Shown here: piece by piece, positions 34,262 to 47,946 of the stretch
Position numbering within the stretch: the first letter of the stretch is position 1
How the letters are laid out: every line of letters starts with the position of its first letter
DNA from: Carnegiea gigantea
Taxonomy: Eukaryota > Streptophyta > Magnoliopsida > Caryophyllales > Cactaceae
Assembly (NCBI GenBank): GCA_029747015.1
Contig: JAKOGI010002768.1
Span: 18,501 to 82,500 of the forward strand
Direction of reading: 5' to 3'
DNA length: 64,000 nucleotides
Program-made: the position numbers and the translations under genes
The notes under the pieces: model-generated
What the model saw: the letters and a program-made list of their open reading frames with translations, nothing else
Told to the model about the DNA's origin: nothing
The model's database searches: none

Positions 34262-37200
34262 TGTAACACCCCTAGCCCCTAGGGCCAAAAAGCGTTACGT
34301 TTTCTTAACTTTCTACCTAAATTCTGGGACGAAACGGACAGAGTTTCCCCTGTAAACTGACCGTTTCCAGGCTATAAGCCTTACAATAAATCCCTGCAAT
34401 TTAACGGAAGCATAAAACATTTAAAAGAAACTCAATGGCCGCACGCCGGAGTTCATAACTCAACGAGCCACTCACACGAAGTACGCTAACCACATTAATT
34501 CATGAACAAAGAAAAAACGAAAGATACAACTTAACGGTTCACACAACCGGAGTATTGGCGTTTACATCCCAAAACATAACCAACTTTAACCAAAAGACAT
34601 CTAACTGACTAGATGGTTGGCTCATAAGGCCATACAGAGCGACTCATAAACAATATGTGTTACATGAACTTAGAATACCTGTTTACAAACATTTCAAACT
34701 AAGAATACATAACGTGGCTTCATTAAATACGTAAGATCCCCTCAAATGAGTACAAACGACACCTTGCAAGCATGAACAGATTCCATCTTGACATAGCTGA
34801 TTCAACTTTCTCCTGTTATAAAGAAAACCTGGGGAAAAGGGGAAAGAATAGTGGGATGAGCAACCACACGCTCAGTGAGTGTCCCCCAACCCCCTTAAAA
34901 CCAAAACCGTTGCAGGCAATAGTATCTTTAATAGTCACATATCACGTATTCATACTTCACGATCATATTAGGCATTCATAAAATTCTTATGGAAACGTCA
35001 CTTACCATAAACTTCACTTTAGGCACTCAAACACATTTCTAGGTCTTTAAATGACCAAACTTTTTTAGTACCAGGCAGTCAAACACTTAAACAAGGGACG
35101 AGGCTAAGTACAGAAACTTTCTTTTTCATAAACATAACTTTTTGGCATTTCATTCGTATGGTATGCATAAGATACACACATTTCTAGTCTCAATCAATTC
35201 TCATTCATAGGGTATGCAAGAAATATGCTCATAAGACTTACTTTTCATATTCGCATCTTACTTAGCATCTTATTCATAAGGTTATACTTAGAACATGCAC
35301 ATATCATACATAGGAAGCTTTCTTTCTTTTACTAAAAACACTTCAGTTAGCCTCTTGAGGCTCATAAAAACTCTAAGGCTCATATTCTTTTAAAAGAATC
35401 TCTTTCATCTTGGTCTCATGATGACCCTTAAAAACTTTCTTTCGGAAATGCTTAAAAAGGCGAAACGCCAACTGCTTTTCTTATTTAATAAGAAACTACT
35501 CTGGGCATAAGATGATCATAAAGTATTGGTTGGGAGAGATCTACACTCAATCCCAGTGAGATTAACTCATACTAAGCTCTTACTCCCGGGATGGCAACTA
35601 ACTTTGGACCTTAACCCTCGTCAGGGTCTCTAGGGATTACTCCCTAGGCTAGGGATTCTCCCGTTCAAGCAGGTTCACTCCCATCTAATGTCCCTAAGCA
35701 TTTATCTTAGCCATTTAAACTGGTCATAACGACTAGTAAGTTTGCTGCCTCTCACAGCGAAATCCTTTATCATACAACTCACGCCTTTGTAAAACTCTTT
35801 GGGATTCCCCCGTTCAAGCAGGTGCACTCCCAACACTGTATTCATTTAGTTACAATATGCCATCATGCACAAATATTTATGGCTACTATTATTTCAAAAT
35901 ATGAAATCCTTCTTTGAAAGTCTCACCCTTATGCACATAATGTAACTTGAGGTCATATAAGGAAAGGGGGGTCCACATGTATTACATTCAAGCACTTCAT
36001 AATCAATTCGTCACAATGTGCCACGTATGGCCTCGCAATCCATACGATTGCGGTTAATTCACAACCTAGACTCCCTCCTCACAAGCATTGTACCATAAAA
36101 ACCTCGAACCACTCATAGTTCTACCTGAAACCATCTAACTACCATCTGGGTTTTCAATTCGATAATCATAACATATTATCAAAAGGGGTCTTGTGAAATA
36201 GCTACGTATAACTTACCAAGCAAGCAGCAACCATCCCATAGCTCGTTACCACATGCAGAAGCATAAATATAGAGGTATATTTTGCATTAATTGAAATAAG
36301 GACTTAATTAACTGAAATAAACTCACAACGCATGAAACTTAGTCTACATTCATGACTTGCGAATAGAAGGTAAGCATACCAAATTCATGCCACTTTCATG
36401 CATAACTAATCAACTAATATTCAAAGTATAACCATCCAACTAAACATGCATTGGCTTAAAATGTTCTCAGGTCGTTTCAAAGGGTACTCTTAAGCATTAA
36501 CTAGCTAGTTCAATGTGCGTCAATTTAAAGAATGCTTGTCATTAAAGGGTTACTTATAAACATGAACTAATTAAATTAGCCTCCTTTGATCTTAGGTGAT
36601 CTTGTTTCGTTTCAAACATTCATACATTGGAGTTAAGGGGGTAAACATGCTCACTTCGTCATTCAAACATTATTTCCAAAGCTGTTTTATAAGCATAGTT
36701 CAACTAAATAGGAAAGCATCGATTCGAAGCGTGCATTCATTATTTCGAAGTTACATTTCAAGTCTAATTGAGCTATTTCAGCATAATACGATTCTAAACG
36801 TTCATTTATTACATCGAAATCATTATTCGAATCTAAATAAGTCATTTAAGCATAAGTCCTTTCAGGGTGTTCATTTCTTTTCGAAGCTATTAATCGAGCA
36901 TGAATTGATTAAGTGTACATGGGTCGATTCTAGGCATTTATAGTCTATTACGATGTCATTGAATAAACATGATTCCGCTAAGCATACATATAACGATTCT
37001 AAGCATTTAAGTTTACTTCGAAGTTATTAAACGATCATGTGTCATTTATGGTTTACTTCGAACTTAATAAATGATTATGAATTAACTAAACATACATTCG
37101 TCGCTTCTAAGCATTTATAATCTACTTCGAAGTTAGTTTTCAGGCATGAATTAAGTGAATAGGTTCAAATCAAAGCTAAAAATGCATAATTTAATTCGAA

Positions 37201-38616
37201 TTAAATCTTCAGGCATGAATTAACCAAATAGATTTGAATCAAAGCTAAACACGCATAATTCACTTCGAATTTAATTTTCAGGCATGAATTAACCAAATAG
37301 ATTCGAATCAAAGCTAAACATGCATAATTTACTTCGAATTAAATCCTTAGGCGTGAATTAACTAAATAGATTCGAATCAAAACTAAACAGGTATAATTCA
37401 CTTCGAATTAAATCTTCAGGCGTGAATTAACTAAATAGATTCGAACCAAAACTAAACAGGCATAATTCACTTCGAATTAAATCTTCAGGCATGAATTAGC
37501 TAAATTCACTTGAATGGATTCTAAGCCACTTTCGAGTATTGATCAACTAAACTAACATATATGGATTCGAAGCCACTATCGGGCATAAACTAGCTAAACT
37601 TAACATGCTTCGCAACTTAAAACTTAAAACGATTTTGAAACTACTAATACTTGGGAGGCGAGAAACACCCACCTCGATTCCATGCTAGGGATTCGTTTGA
37701 GGGCTGCTAGGCTTGGCTTTGAGTGCTGGAAAACTCGATTCCCTGACCCTTGCTTACTGAAGCACGAACCAGCCCAATCCATTCCTAACCCATGCAACCA
37801 AAGACCCAATTCGGCCCAAACCCAGACCTGGGTTTCTACCCCTTTCACTACTGTCGTCGCTGCTGCTACAGGTGGTCGCCGACGTGGGCTCACCCGTCGA
37901 CGGTGACGGTCGTGGTGGCGTGGGGTTGAGGGCTTCGAAACCCTGGTCTTTGGACCGAGCACTCGCTCTGACTCTCGCTTGGTCCCTCTCTCCCTCTCTT
38001 CGCCGGTCCACGGCCGTGGCTGGCTACGCACCGCGGCACCGACGCCGTCGCCGGCCGGCGCCCCCTCCTTCTCCCTCCATCGCTCAGCCTCTCTCTCTCT
38101 CTCCCATGTGGTGTGGTGGGCGGGGCCGTGAGGATCCACCCCCTGTTGTCGCATTTTTGTGAAATAAAGGAGGGCTCAGCCCCAGTTTTTGTTCTCTTTT
38201 TTTTTTGGGTCTTAAGCCAATCTATAATTGGCATTGCTAATCTAGTTCGTATCCCGAACTCTAAACCCGAATCGTTAATATGACCTTCTATCTGCTATTC
38301 ATTCCCAAATGCGTCAATGTTAGGTTTTAATAAATCTCAAGACTAATTCTAATGTTAATAGCCTAATCGTATTTGGGAAACAACTAAATAAATCGAATAG
38401 CGACTAGATTAAACTATCGATATAATCTAAATGCACAAATAGCACGAATTAACGTTAAAATCAATAATAGTGTTAATAATTCTTTTTAATAAAACTATCG
38501 CTCACATAAGCATATCTGATAGTAATCCAACTCGTAACGTTAATAAAAATACAAATTTATAACGTAAAAGGTAATACAGTTAGCTTAATGGGAAAACAAA
38601 GAATGCGGGTCTTGCA
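34262..38616 (-). repeat. Array LTR 1, complete, 4355 bp (subtype A)
   Basis: The boundaries are TGTAACACCC on the left and GGGTCTTGCA on the right (plus strand), an imperfect inverted pair matching at 8 of 10 positions. It holds two adjacent hairpins, a 69-bp repeat block with six copies (37140-37553) and a GC-rich block (about 37815-38150). Such long LTRs are typical of LARD-type elements. Confidence 0.88.
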
Positions 38617-41132
38617 TTCTTCCGCCCTTAAAAGAATTTCGTCCTCGAAATTCTAAATCTAAGTTCGGTCTCTCCTAGAATGCACGCACACAACTAGGAT
38701 TTACGCGGTAGGTTTCAAAAGGTCTCATTTTGCAGACACTACTTCCTTTAAATTGAAAGAAAATGGCTTATGGTCTCCAGTCTTCTCCTCGCCAATCCTC
38801 TTCAAGCATCTACTCACTCTATTTAGGTGCCGAGGGCAAATCGCATTGAAGAAGGGCAAATGAGTTGGCATGGAAAACCATATTAAGCTTATTTTAACAA
38901 GGAACACAGACTTTAAATCCTGTATCTGAGCAACAAGTCTAGAAAACCACATAGTTTCAAACAAATCTACATTTACGCATCGATACAAGTTAGCATCTAA
39001 AAGCTTTCCCTGTGTGGAGACTTTTAACGAAACAAATCAAGGTTGTCCTAAGACGGTTAACTAAGACAAGATCATTCACCAGCATACAAAATCGAAGCAT
39101 TTCAAAACCGAGTTACTCAACCAGGGAGTTTTTATTTTATAGCAAGATAATGGATACATCACACAGCATCATTTAACGTCACATACGAAACAAACATCTC
39201 TATATCATGAGAATATGCAAGTAAGATGACATGCTTATGCCCGTAACTCTGCCCGTTTACGACCTTATTAAAGGATCACAAGTGTATATCACGACACAGC
39301 TCTTTTAAATTGGATGATATATTTCAATTATCCCTATTTGCAACCATACTCCACACTTCAATGATCAAGTAATGCAGTAAGGATTTCGATACGACCACAA
39401 GTATACCAAGCACGTCATTGAGTCTCATAAGGTACATAGACAATCCCATATTCACATGTTCACACAAGTATAGGTCTCTAAGTTCGTGAAGTGCTAGCAC
39501 TCAAAATTATAACATGGAAACATGCAAATGGGGGGACTCTATAACACCAATGGTAGTATTCATAATAACTAACCAAAATGCAATGCTAAGGTTCGCCATG
39601 AAGCTTACCAATTTACACGTGGCACGCTCAATCTGTCACCCAATGTCACACTGATCAAGCAAGCCATCAAACATTTTACGTACAATCATTTGTAAACCTT
39701 GGAGTCACGCATCCAAGTATGATCATGGGTATGCTAGCATGCGATATGATTAGATATAGAACACGCAAGGTAAGCAAGTGCGAATGCAACTTCTATGGTT
39801 ACAAGATTTCTAGCTAAGTAGATGATAAATAGCGACTTTAACAAAACATAAGAATAGGGGCATTTTAGTTCATATAACAATTAGGCAATTCCCTTTCCCC
39901 GTCCTATCGATCAACTCAAGTAGTCCATCTAACTCAATCATATGTATAATCACACTGAAGGATGTACTAATAGTAGGAAATCCAACTACTTGGTTCTTTA
40001 ATGACATAACTTATCAAGGACTACTCTAAAATAGGTCTAAGTAATTATAAAAGCCCTTTCGAGCTTAGTATTACACATAATGTCACAACTGCTGTCTCAA
40101 CCATATTCACCTTAGTAAGAGGCATACAATTCCAAAGTGTGTCAGGCTCTCTCTACCTTGTTCTTTGTGGGTGTATTGGGGTTTGATATAGCAAGGACAC
40201 TATCAATTTCACATAGGACATCAAGAGCATTGTACAGGTGACAACAAGCATTGGGCTAGACGATGAGGACAATTTTCATGCAATAGTCAAGAAAAATGCA
40301 CTACTATTGCTTAATTTGGAATATCGAAATCTCATTGAATTTCTTTAAACAACTCAAAATTCGCATATGGGGGGTATCACCTAGTGAGATTCTCAGTCAT
40401 AGAAAGCTACCACTAATCACTAGCAGACAAATCATCGTTAACACATCCGGCAATGCATACACCTTGGCATGTGGACACTCAAAATCATTTGATTACACAC
40501 AGAAAGTTATGCTCGTATGGCTAAATCCAAGCATTATTGCAAAGCAAATGCGAGTTTTCGGTTGCAACAATAAGACTAAACCAAGCAATTAAAAAGGTCT
40601 TTAATGCGAAAGCAAAACCCTAACTCACTAATCAGGAAGACTTTAACTTTCAAAGTCTTTAGGCTTTCAAAAGGAAGTAGTTTAGTTTCTTCTAGCTCTT
40701 TGTCTACCAACCTTTGAATACGTCTGCTCGCTCCATTATGGGGCCTGAGGAGCAAATCGTACTTTAGGGGCAAAGATGAGTGTAGAGTTAAGGCTTTCCA
40801 ATCATTCGATTCAAATCACATGTTCTTTAAACATTGGATTAAAATCACCTAAGCATATAAACGAAACAACTTTCGATTGAGCTAACACTTATCTCATCCA
40901 CAACAATACGAGCCACTCGGCCTATACCTTAACAAATGGTTCCCTCAGCCAACCATTTAGCCTACTCAAGCCGCATCTAACTAATGAAACGCGCGAACAT
41001 TCACGCAAAGCTCACATTTGCACACAAGGCAGGCATATGCCACATAACCACACGGTGTTCCTAGATGACTATATGAAATGCAAGACTCAGGTCACGCCTA
41101 CAGTTGCAGGACCTTTGCTCTGATACCATCAA
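38617..41132 (-). mobile_element. Array internal domain 2 (subtype A)
   Basis: The purine tract (38619-38630) is interrupted by one pyrimidine on the minus strand (plus TTCCGCCCTT). The primer site is 41116-41128. The 65-codon frame at 40576-40773 is identical in translation to that in domain 1. A local change near 40318 removes about 10 bp compared with domain 1 and alters the overlapping plus-strand frame. Confidence 0.85.
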
Positions 41133-44100
41133 TGTAACACCCCTAGCCCCTAGGGCCAAAAAGCGTTACGTTTTCTTAACTTTCTACCTAAATTCTGGGA
41201 CGAAACGGACAGAGTTTCCCCTGTAAACTGACCGTTTTCAGGCTGTAAGCCTTACAATAAATCCCTACAATTTAACGGAAGCATAAAACATTTAAAAGAA
41301 ACTCAATGGCCGTACGCCGGAGTTCATAACTCAACGAGCCACTCACACGAAGTACGCTAACCACATTAATTCATGAACAAAGAAAAAACGAAAGATACAA
41401 CTTAACGGTTCACACAACCGGAGTATTGGCGTTTACATCCCAAAACATAATCAACTTTAACCAAAAGACATCTAACTGACTAGATGGTTGGCTCATAAGG
41501 CCATACAGAGCGACTCAAAAACAATATGTGTTACATGAACTTAGAATACCTGTTTACAAACATTTCAAACTAAGAATACATAACGTGGCTTCATTAAATA
41601 CGTAAGATCCCCTCAAATGAGTACAAACGACACCTTGCAAGCATGAACAGATTCCATCTTGACATAGTTGATTCAACTTTCTCCTGTTATAAAGAAAACC
41701 TGGGGAAAAGGGGAAAGAATAGTGGGATGAGTAACCACACGCTCAGTGAGTGTCCCCCAACCCCCTTAAAACTAAAACCGTTGCAGGCAATAGTATCTTT
41801 AATAGTCACATATCACGTATTCATACTTCACGATCATATTAGGCATTCATAAAATTCTTATGGAAACGTCACTTACCATAAACTTCACTTTAGGCACTCA
41901 AACACATTTCTAGGTCTTTAAATGACCAAACTTTTTTAGTACCAGGCAGTCAAACACTTAAACAAGGGACGAGGCTAAGTACAGGAACTTTCTTTTTCAT
42001 AAACATAACTTTTTGGCATTTCATTCGTATGGTATGCATAAGATACACACATTTCAAGTCTCAATCAATTCTCATTCATAGGGTATGCAAGAAATATGCT
42101 CATAAGACTTACTTTTCATATTCGCATCTTACTTAGCATCTTATTCATAGGTTATACTTAGAACATGCACATATCATACATAGGAAGCTTTCTTTCTTTT
42201 ACTAAAAACACTTCAGTTAGCCTCTTGAGGCTCATAAAAACTCTAAGGCTTATATTCTTTTAAAAGAATCTCTTTCATCTTGGTCTCATGATGACCCTTA
42301 AAAACTTTCTTTCGGAAATGCTTAAAAAGGCGGAACGCCAACTGCTTTTCTTATTTAATAAGAAACTACTCTGGGCATAAGATGATCATAAAGTATTAGT
42401 TGGGAGAGATCTACACTCAATCCCAGTGAGATTAACTCATACTAAGCTCTTACTCCCGGGATGGCAACTAACTTTGGACCTTAACCCTCGTCAGGGTCTC
42501 TAGGGATTACTCCCTAGGCTAGGGATTCTCCCGTTCAAGCAGGTTCACTCCCATCTAATGTCCCTAAGCATTTATCTTAGCCATTTAAACTGGTCATAGC
42601 GACTAGTAAGTTTGCTGCCTCTCACAGCGAAATCCTTTATCATACAACTCACGCCTTTGTAAAACTCTTTGGGATTCCCCCGTTCAAGCAGGTGCACTCC
42701 CAACACTGTATTCATTTAGTTACAATATGCCATCATGCACAAATATTTATGGCTACTATTATTTCAAAATATGAAATCCTTCTTTGAAAGTCTCACCCTT
42801 ATGCACATAATGTAACTTGAGGTCATATAAGGAAAGGGGGGTCCACATGTATTACATTCAAGCACTTCATAATCAATTCGTCACAATGTGCCACGTATGG
42901 CCTCGCAATCCATACGATTGCGGTTAATTCACAACCTAGACTCCCTCCTCACAAGCATTGTACCATAAAAACCTCGAACCACTCATAGTTCTACCTGAAA
43001 CCATCTAACTACCATCTGGGTTTTCAATTCGATAATCATAACATATTATCAAAAGGGGTCTTGTGAAATAGCTACGTATAACTTACCAAGCAAGCAGCAA
43101 CCATCCCATAGCTCGTTACCACATGCAGAAGCATAAATATGGAGGTATATTTTGCATTAATTGAAATAAGGACTTAATTAACTGAAATAAACTCACAACG
43201 CATGAAACTTAGTCTACATTCATGACTTGCGAATAGAAGGTAAGCATACCAAATTCATGCCACTTTCATGCATAACTAATCAACTAATATTCAAAGTATA
43301 ACCATCCAACTAAACATGCATTGGCTTAAAATGTTCTCAGGTCGTTTCAAAGGGTACTCTTAAGCATTAACTAGCTAGTTCAATGTGCGTCAATTTAAAG
43401 AATGCTTGTCATTAAAGGGTTACTTATAAACATGAACTAATTAAATTAGCCTCCTTTGATCTTAGGTGATCTTGTTTCGTTTCAAACATTCATACATTGG
43501 AGTTAAGGGGGTAAACATGCTCACTTCGTCATTCAAACATTATTTCCAAAGCTGTTTTATAAGCATAGTTCAACTAAATAGGAAAGCATCGATTCGAAGC
43601 GTGCATTCATTATTTCGAAGTTACATTTCAAGTCTAATTGAGCTATTTCAGCATAATACGATTCTAAACGTTCATTTATTACATCGAAATCATTATTCGA
43701 ATCTAAATAAGTCATTCAAGCATAAGTCCTTTCAGGGTGTTCATTTCTTTTCGAAGCTATTAATCGAGCATGAATTGACTAAGTGTACATGGGTCGATTC
43801 TAGGCATTTATAGTCTATTACGAAGTCATTGAACGAACATGATTCCGCTAAGCATACATATAACGATTCTAAGCATTTAAGTTTACTTCGAAGTTATTAA
43901 ACGATCATGTGTCATTTATGGTTTACTTCGAACTTAATAAATGATTATGAATTAACTAAACATACATTCGTCGCTTCTAAGCATTTATAATCTACTTCGA
44001 AGTTAGTTTTCAGGCATGAATTAACTGAATAGGTTCGAATCAAAGCTAAACATGCATAATTCACTTCGACTTAAATCTTCAGGCATGAATTAACCAAATA

Positions 44101-45418
44101 GATTCGAATCAAAGCTGAACACGCATAATTCACTTCGAATTCAATCTTCAGGCATGAATTAACCAAATAGATTCGAATCAAAGCTAAACACGCATAATTT
44201 ACTTCGAATTAAATCTTTAGGCGTGCATTAACTAAATAGATTCGAACCAAAACTAAACAGGCATAATTCACTTCGAATTAAATCTTCAGGCGTGAATTAA
44301 CTAAATTCACTTGAATCGATTCTAAGCCACTTTCGAGTATTGATCAACTAAACTAACATATATCGATTCGAAGCCACTATCGGGCATAAACTAGCTAAAC
44401 TTAACATGTTTCGCAACTTAAAACCTAAAACGATTTTGAAACTACTAATACTTAGGAGGCGAGAAACACCCACCTCGATTCCATGCTAGGGTTTCGTTGG
44501 AGGGCTGCTAGGCTTGGCTTTGAGTGCTGGAAAACTCGATTCCCTGACCCTTGCTTACTGAAGCACGAACCAGCCTAATCCATGCCTAACCCATGCAACC
44601 AAAGACCCAATTCGGCCCAAACCCATACCTGGGTTTCTACCCCTTTCACTACTATCGTCGCTGCTGCTACTGGTGGTCGCCGACGTGGGCTCACCCGTCG
44701 ACGGCGACGGTCGTGGTGGCGTGGGGTTGAGGGCTTCGAAACCCTGGTCTTTGGACCGAGCACTCGCTCTGACTCTCGCTCGGTCCCTCTCTCCCTCTCT
44801 TCGCCGGTCCACGACCGTGGCTGGCTACGCACCGCGGCACCGACGCCGTCGCCGGCCGGCGCCCCCTCCTTCTCCCTCCATCGCTTAGCCTCTCTCTCTC
44901 TCTCCCGTGTGGTGTGGTGGTCGGGGCCGTGAGGATCCACCCCCTGTTGTCGCATTTGTGTGAAATAAAAGAGGGCTCAGCCCCTGTTTTTGTTCTCTTT
45001 TTTTTTTGGGTCCTAAGCTAATCTATAATTGGTATTGCTAATCTAGTTCGTATCCCGAACTCTAAACCCGAATCGCTAGTACGACCTTCTATCGGCTATT
45101 CATTCCCAAATGCGTCAATGTTAGATTTTAATAAACCTCAAGACTAATTCTAATGTTAATAGCCAAATCGTATTTGGGAAACAACTAAATAAATCGAATA
45201 GCGACTACATTAAACTATCGATATAATTTAAAGGCACAAATAGCACGAATTAACTTTAAAATCAATAATAGTGTTAATAATTCTTTTTAATAAAACTATC
45301 GCTCACATAAGCATATCTGATAGTAATCCAACTCGTAACGTTAATAAAAATACAAATTTATAACGTAAAAAGGTAATACAGTTAGCTTAATGGGAAAGCA
45401 AAGAATGCGGGTCTTGCA
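41133..45418 (-). repeat. Array LTR 2, complete, 4286 bp (subtype A)
   Basis: It is closest to LTR 1 by shared variants (for example the 115-codon plus-strand stretch at 43466-43813, also at 36596-36943). It has five 69-bp copies (44010-44354), against six in LTR 1, which explains exactly 69 bp of the length difference. Confidence 0.87.
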
Positions 45419-47946
45419 TTCTCCTCCCTTAAAAGAATTTCGTCCTCGAAATTCTAAATCTAAGTTCGGTCTCTCCTAGAATGCACGCACACAACTAGTA
45501 TTTACGCGGTAGGTTTCCAAAAGGTCTCATTTTGCAGACACTACTTCCTTTAAATTGAAAGAAAATGGCTTATGGTCTCCAGTCTTCTCCTCGCCAATCC
45601 TCTTCAAGCATCTACTCACTCTATTTAGGTGCTGAGGGCAAATCGCATTGGAGAAGGGCAAATGAGTTGGCATGGAAAACCATATTAAGCTTATTTTAAC
45701 AAGGAACACAAACTTTAAATCCTGTATCTGAGCAACAAGTCTCGAAAACCACATAGTTTCAAACAAATCTACATTTACGCATCGATACAAGTTAGCATCT
45801 AAAAGCTTTCCTTGTGTGGAGACTTTTAACGAAACAAATCAAGGTTGTCCTAAGACGGTTAACTAAGACAAGATCATTCGCCAGCATACAAAATCGAAGC
45901 ATTTCAAAACCGAGTTACTCAACCAGGGAGTTTTTATTTTATAGCAAGATAATGGATACATCACACAGCATCATTTAACGTCACATACGAAACAAACATC
46001 TCTATATCATGAGAATATGCAAGTAAGATGACATGCTTATGCCCGTAACTCTGCCCGTTTACGATCTTATTAAAGGATCACAAGTGTATATCACGACACA
46101 GCTCTTTTAAATTGGGTGACATATTTCAATTATCCCTATTTGCAACCATACTCTACACTTCAATGATTAAGTGATGCAGTAAGGATTTCGATACGACCAC
46201 AAGTATAGCAAGCACATCATTGAGTCTCATAAGGCACCTAGACAATCTCATATTCACACGTTCACACGAGTATAGTTCTCTAAGTGCGTGAAGTACTAGC
46301 ACTCATAATTGTAACATGGTAACATGCAAATGGGGGGGTTCTATGACACCAATGGCAATATTCATAACAACTAACAAAAATGCAATGCTAAGTTTCACCA
46401 TGAAGCTTACCAATTTACATGTGGCACTCTCAATCTTATCATCCCATGTCATACTGATCAACCAAGCCATCAAATATTTTACGTACAATCATTCGTAAAT
46501 CTTGGAGTCACGCATCCAAGTATGAACATGGGTACGCTAGCATGCGATATGATTAGGCATAGAACACACAAGGCAAGCAAGTGCGAATGCAACTCCTATG
46601 GTCACAAGATTTCTAGCTAAGTAGATGAATAAATAGCAACTTTGACAAAACATAAGAATAGGGGCACTTTAGTTCATATAACAATTAGGCAATTCCCTTA
46701 CCCCATCCTGTCGATCAACTCAAGTAGTCCATCTAACTCAATCATATGCATAATCACACTGAAGGATGTACTAACAGTAGGAAATCCAATTACTTGGCTC
46801 TTCAATAACATAACTTATCAAGGATTGCTCTAAAATAGTCTAAGTAATTATATAAGCCCTTTCGAGCTTAGTATTACACATAATGTCACAACTGCTGTAT
46901 CAACCACATTCACCTTAGTAAGAGGCATAAAATTTCAAAGTGTGTGTCAGGCTCTCTCAACCTTGTTCTTTCTGGGTGTATTGGGGTTTGATATAGCAAG
47001 GACACTATCAATTTCACAGAGGACATAAAGCACATTGTACAGGTGATAACAAGCATTACGCTAGACGGTGAGGGTAATTTTCATGCAATAGTCAAGAGAA
47101 ATGCACTACTATTGCTTAATTTCTATCCAAGCATATCGAAATCTCGTTTAATTTCTTTAAACAACTCAAAATTCACATATGGGGGGTATCACCTAGTGAG
47201 ATTCTCAGTCATAGAAAGCTACCTCTAGTCACTTGCAAACAAATCATCGTTAACACATCCGGCAATACATACACCTTGACATGTGGACACTCAAAATCAT
47301 TCGGTTACACACAGAAAGTTACGCTCGTATGGCTAAATCCAAGCATTATTGCAAAGCAAATGCGAGTCTTTGGTTGCAACAATAAGACTCAACCAAGCAA
47401 TTAAAATGATCTTTAATGCGAAAGCAAAACCCTAACTCACTAATCAGGAAGACTTTAAGTTTCAAAGTCTTTAGGCTTTCAAAAGGAAGTAGTTTAATTG
47501 CTTCTAGCTCTGTCTCTACCAACATTTGAATACGTCTGCTCGCTCCATTATAGGGCCCGAGGAGCAAATTCATACTTTAGAGGCAAAGATGAGCGTAGAG
47601 TTAAGGCTTTCCAATCATTCGATTCAAATCACATGTTGTTTAAACATTGGATTAAAATCACCCAAGCATATAAACGAAACAACTTTCGATTGAGCTAACA
47701 CTTATCTCATCCACAACAATACGAGCCACTCAGCCTATACCTTAACAAGTGGTTCCCTCAGCCAACCATTCAGCTTACTCAAGCCGCATCAAACTAGTGA
47801 AACGCGCGAACATCCCCGCAAAGCTCACATTTGCACACAAGGCAGGCATATGTCACATAACCACATGGTGTTCCTAGATGACTATATGAAATGCAAGACT
47901 CAGGTCACGGCCTATGGTTGCAGGACCTTTGCTCTGATACCATCAA
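45419..47946 (-). mobile_element. Array internal domain 3 (A-like near the purine tract, B elsewhere)
   Basis: The purine tract complement is CTCCTCCCTT (45421-45430) and the primer site is 47930-47942. The frame at 47346-47573 (75 codons) differs from subtype A at many positions but is nearly identical to that at 60261-60488. The 87-codon stretch near the purine tract is closer to domain 2, so the B character starts farther in. Confidence 0.83.

Noticed and set aside
36596..36943. 115-codon plus-strand frame repeated at 43466 and 57224
   Set aside because: It is antisense to the element, absent from subtype B LTRs because of small changes, and shows no motif. Identity reflects recent duplication.
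37624..38154. 176-codon minus-strand Arg-rich frame, with relatives in other LTRs
   Set aside because: It lies in a GC-rich block open in several frames on both strands. Single-base indels between copies switch the frame (for example LTR 0 versus LTR 1), so there is no sign of protein-level conservation.
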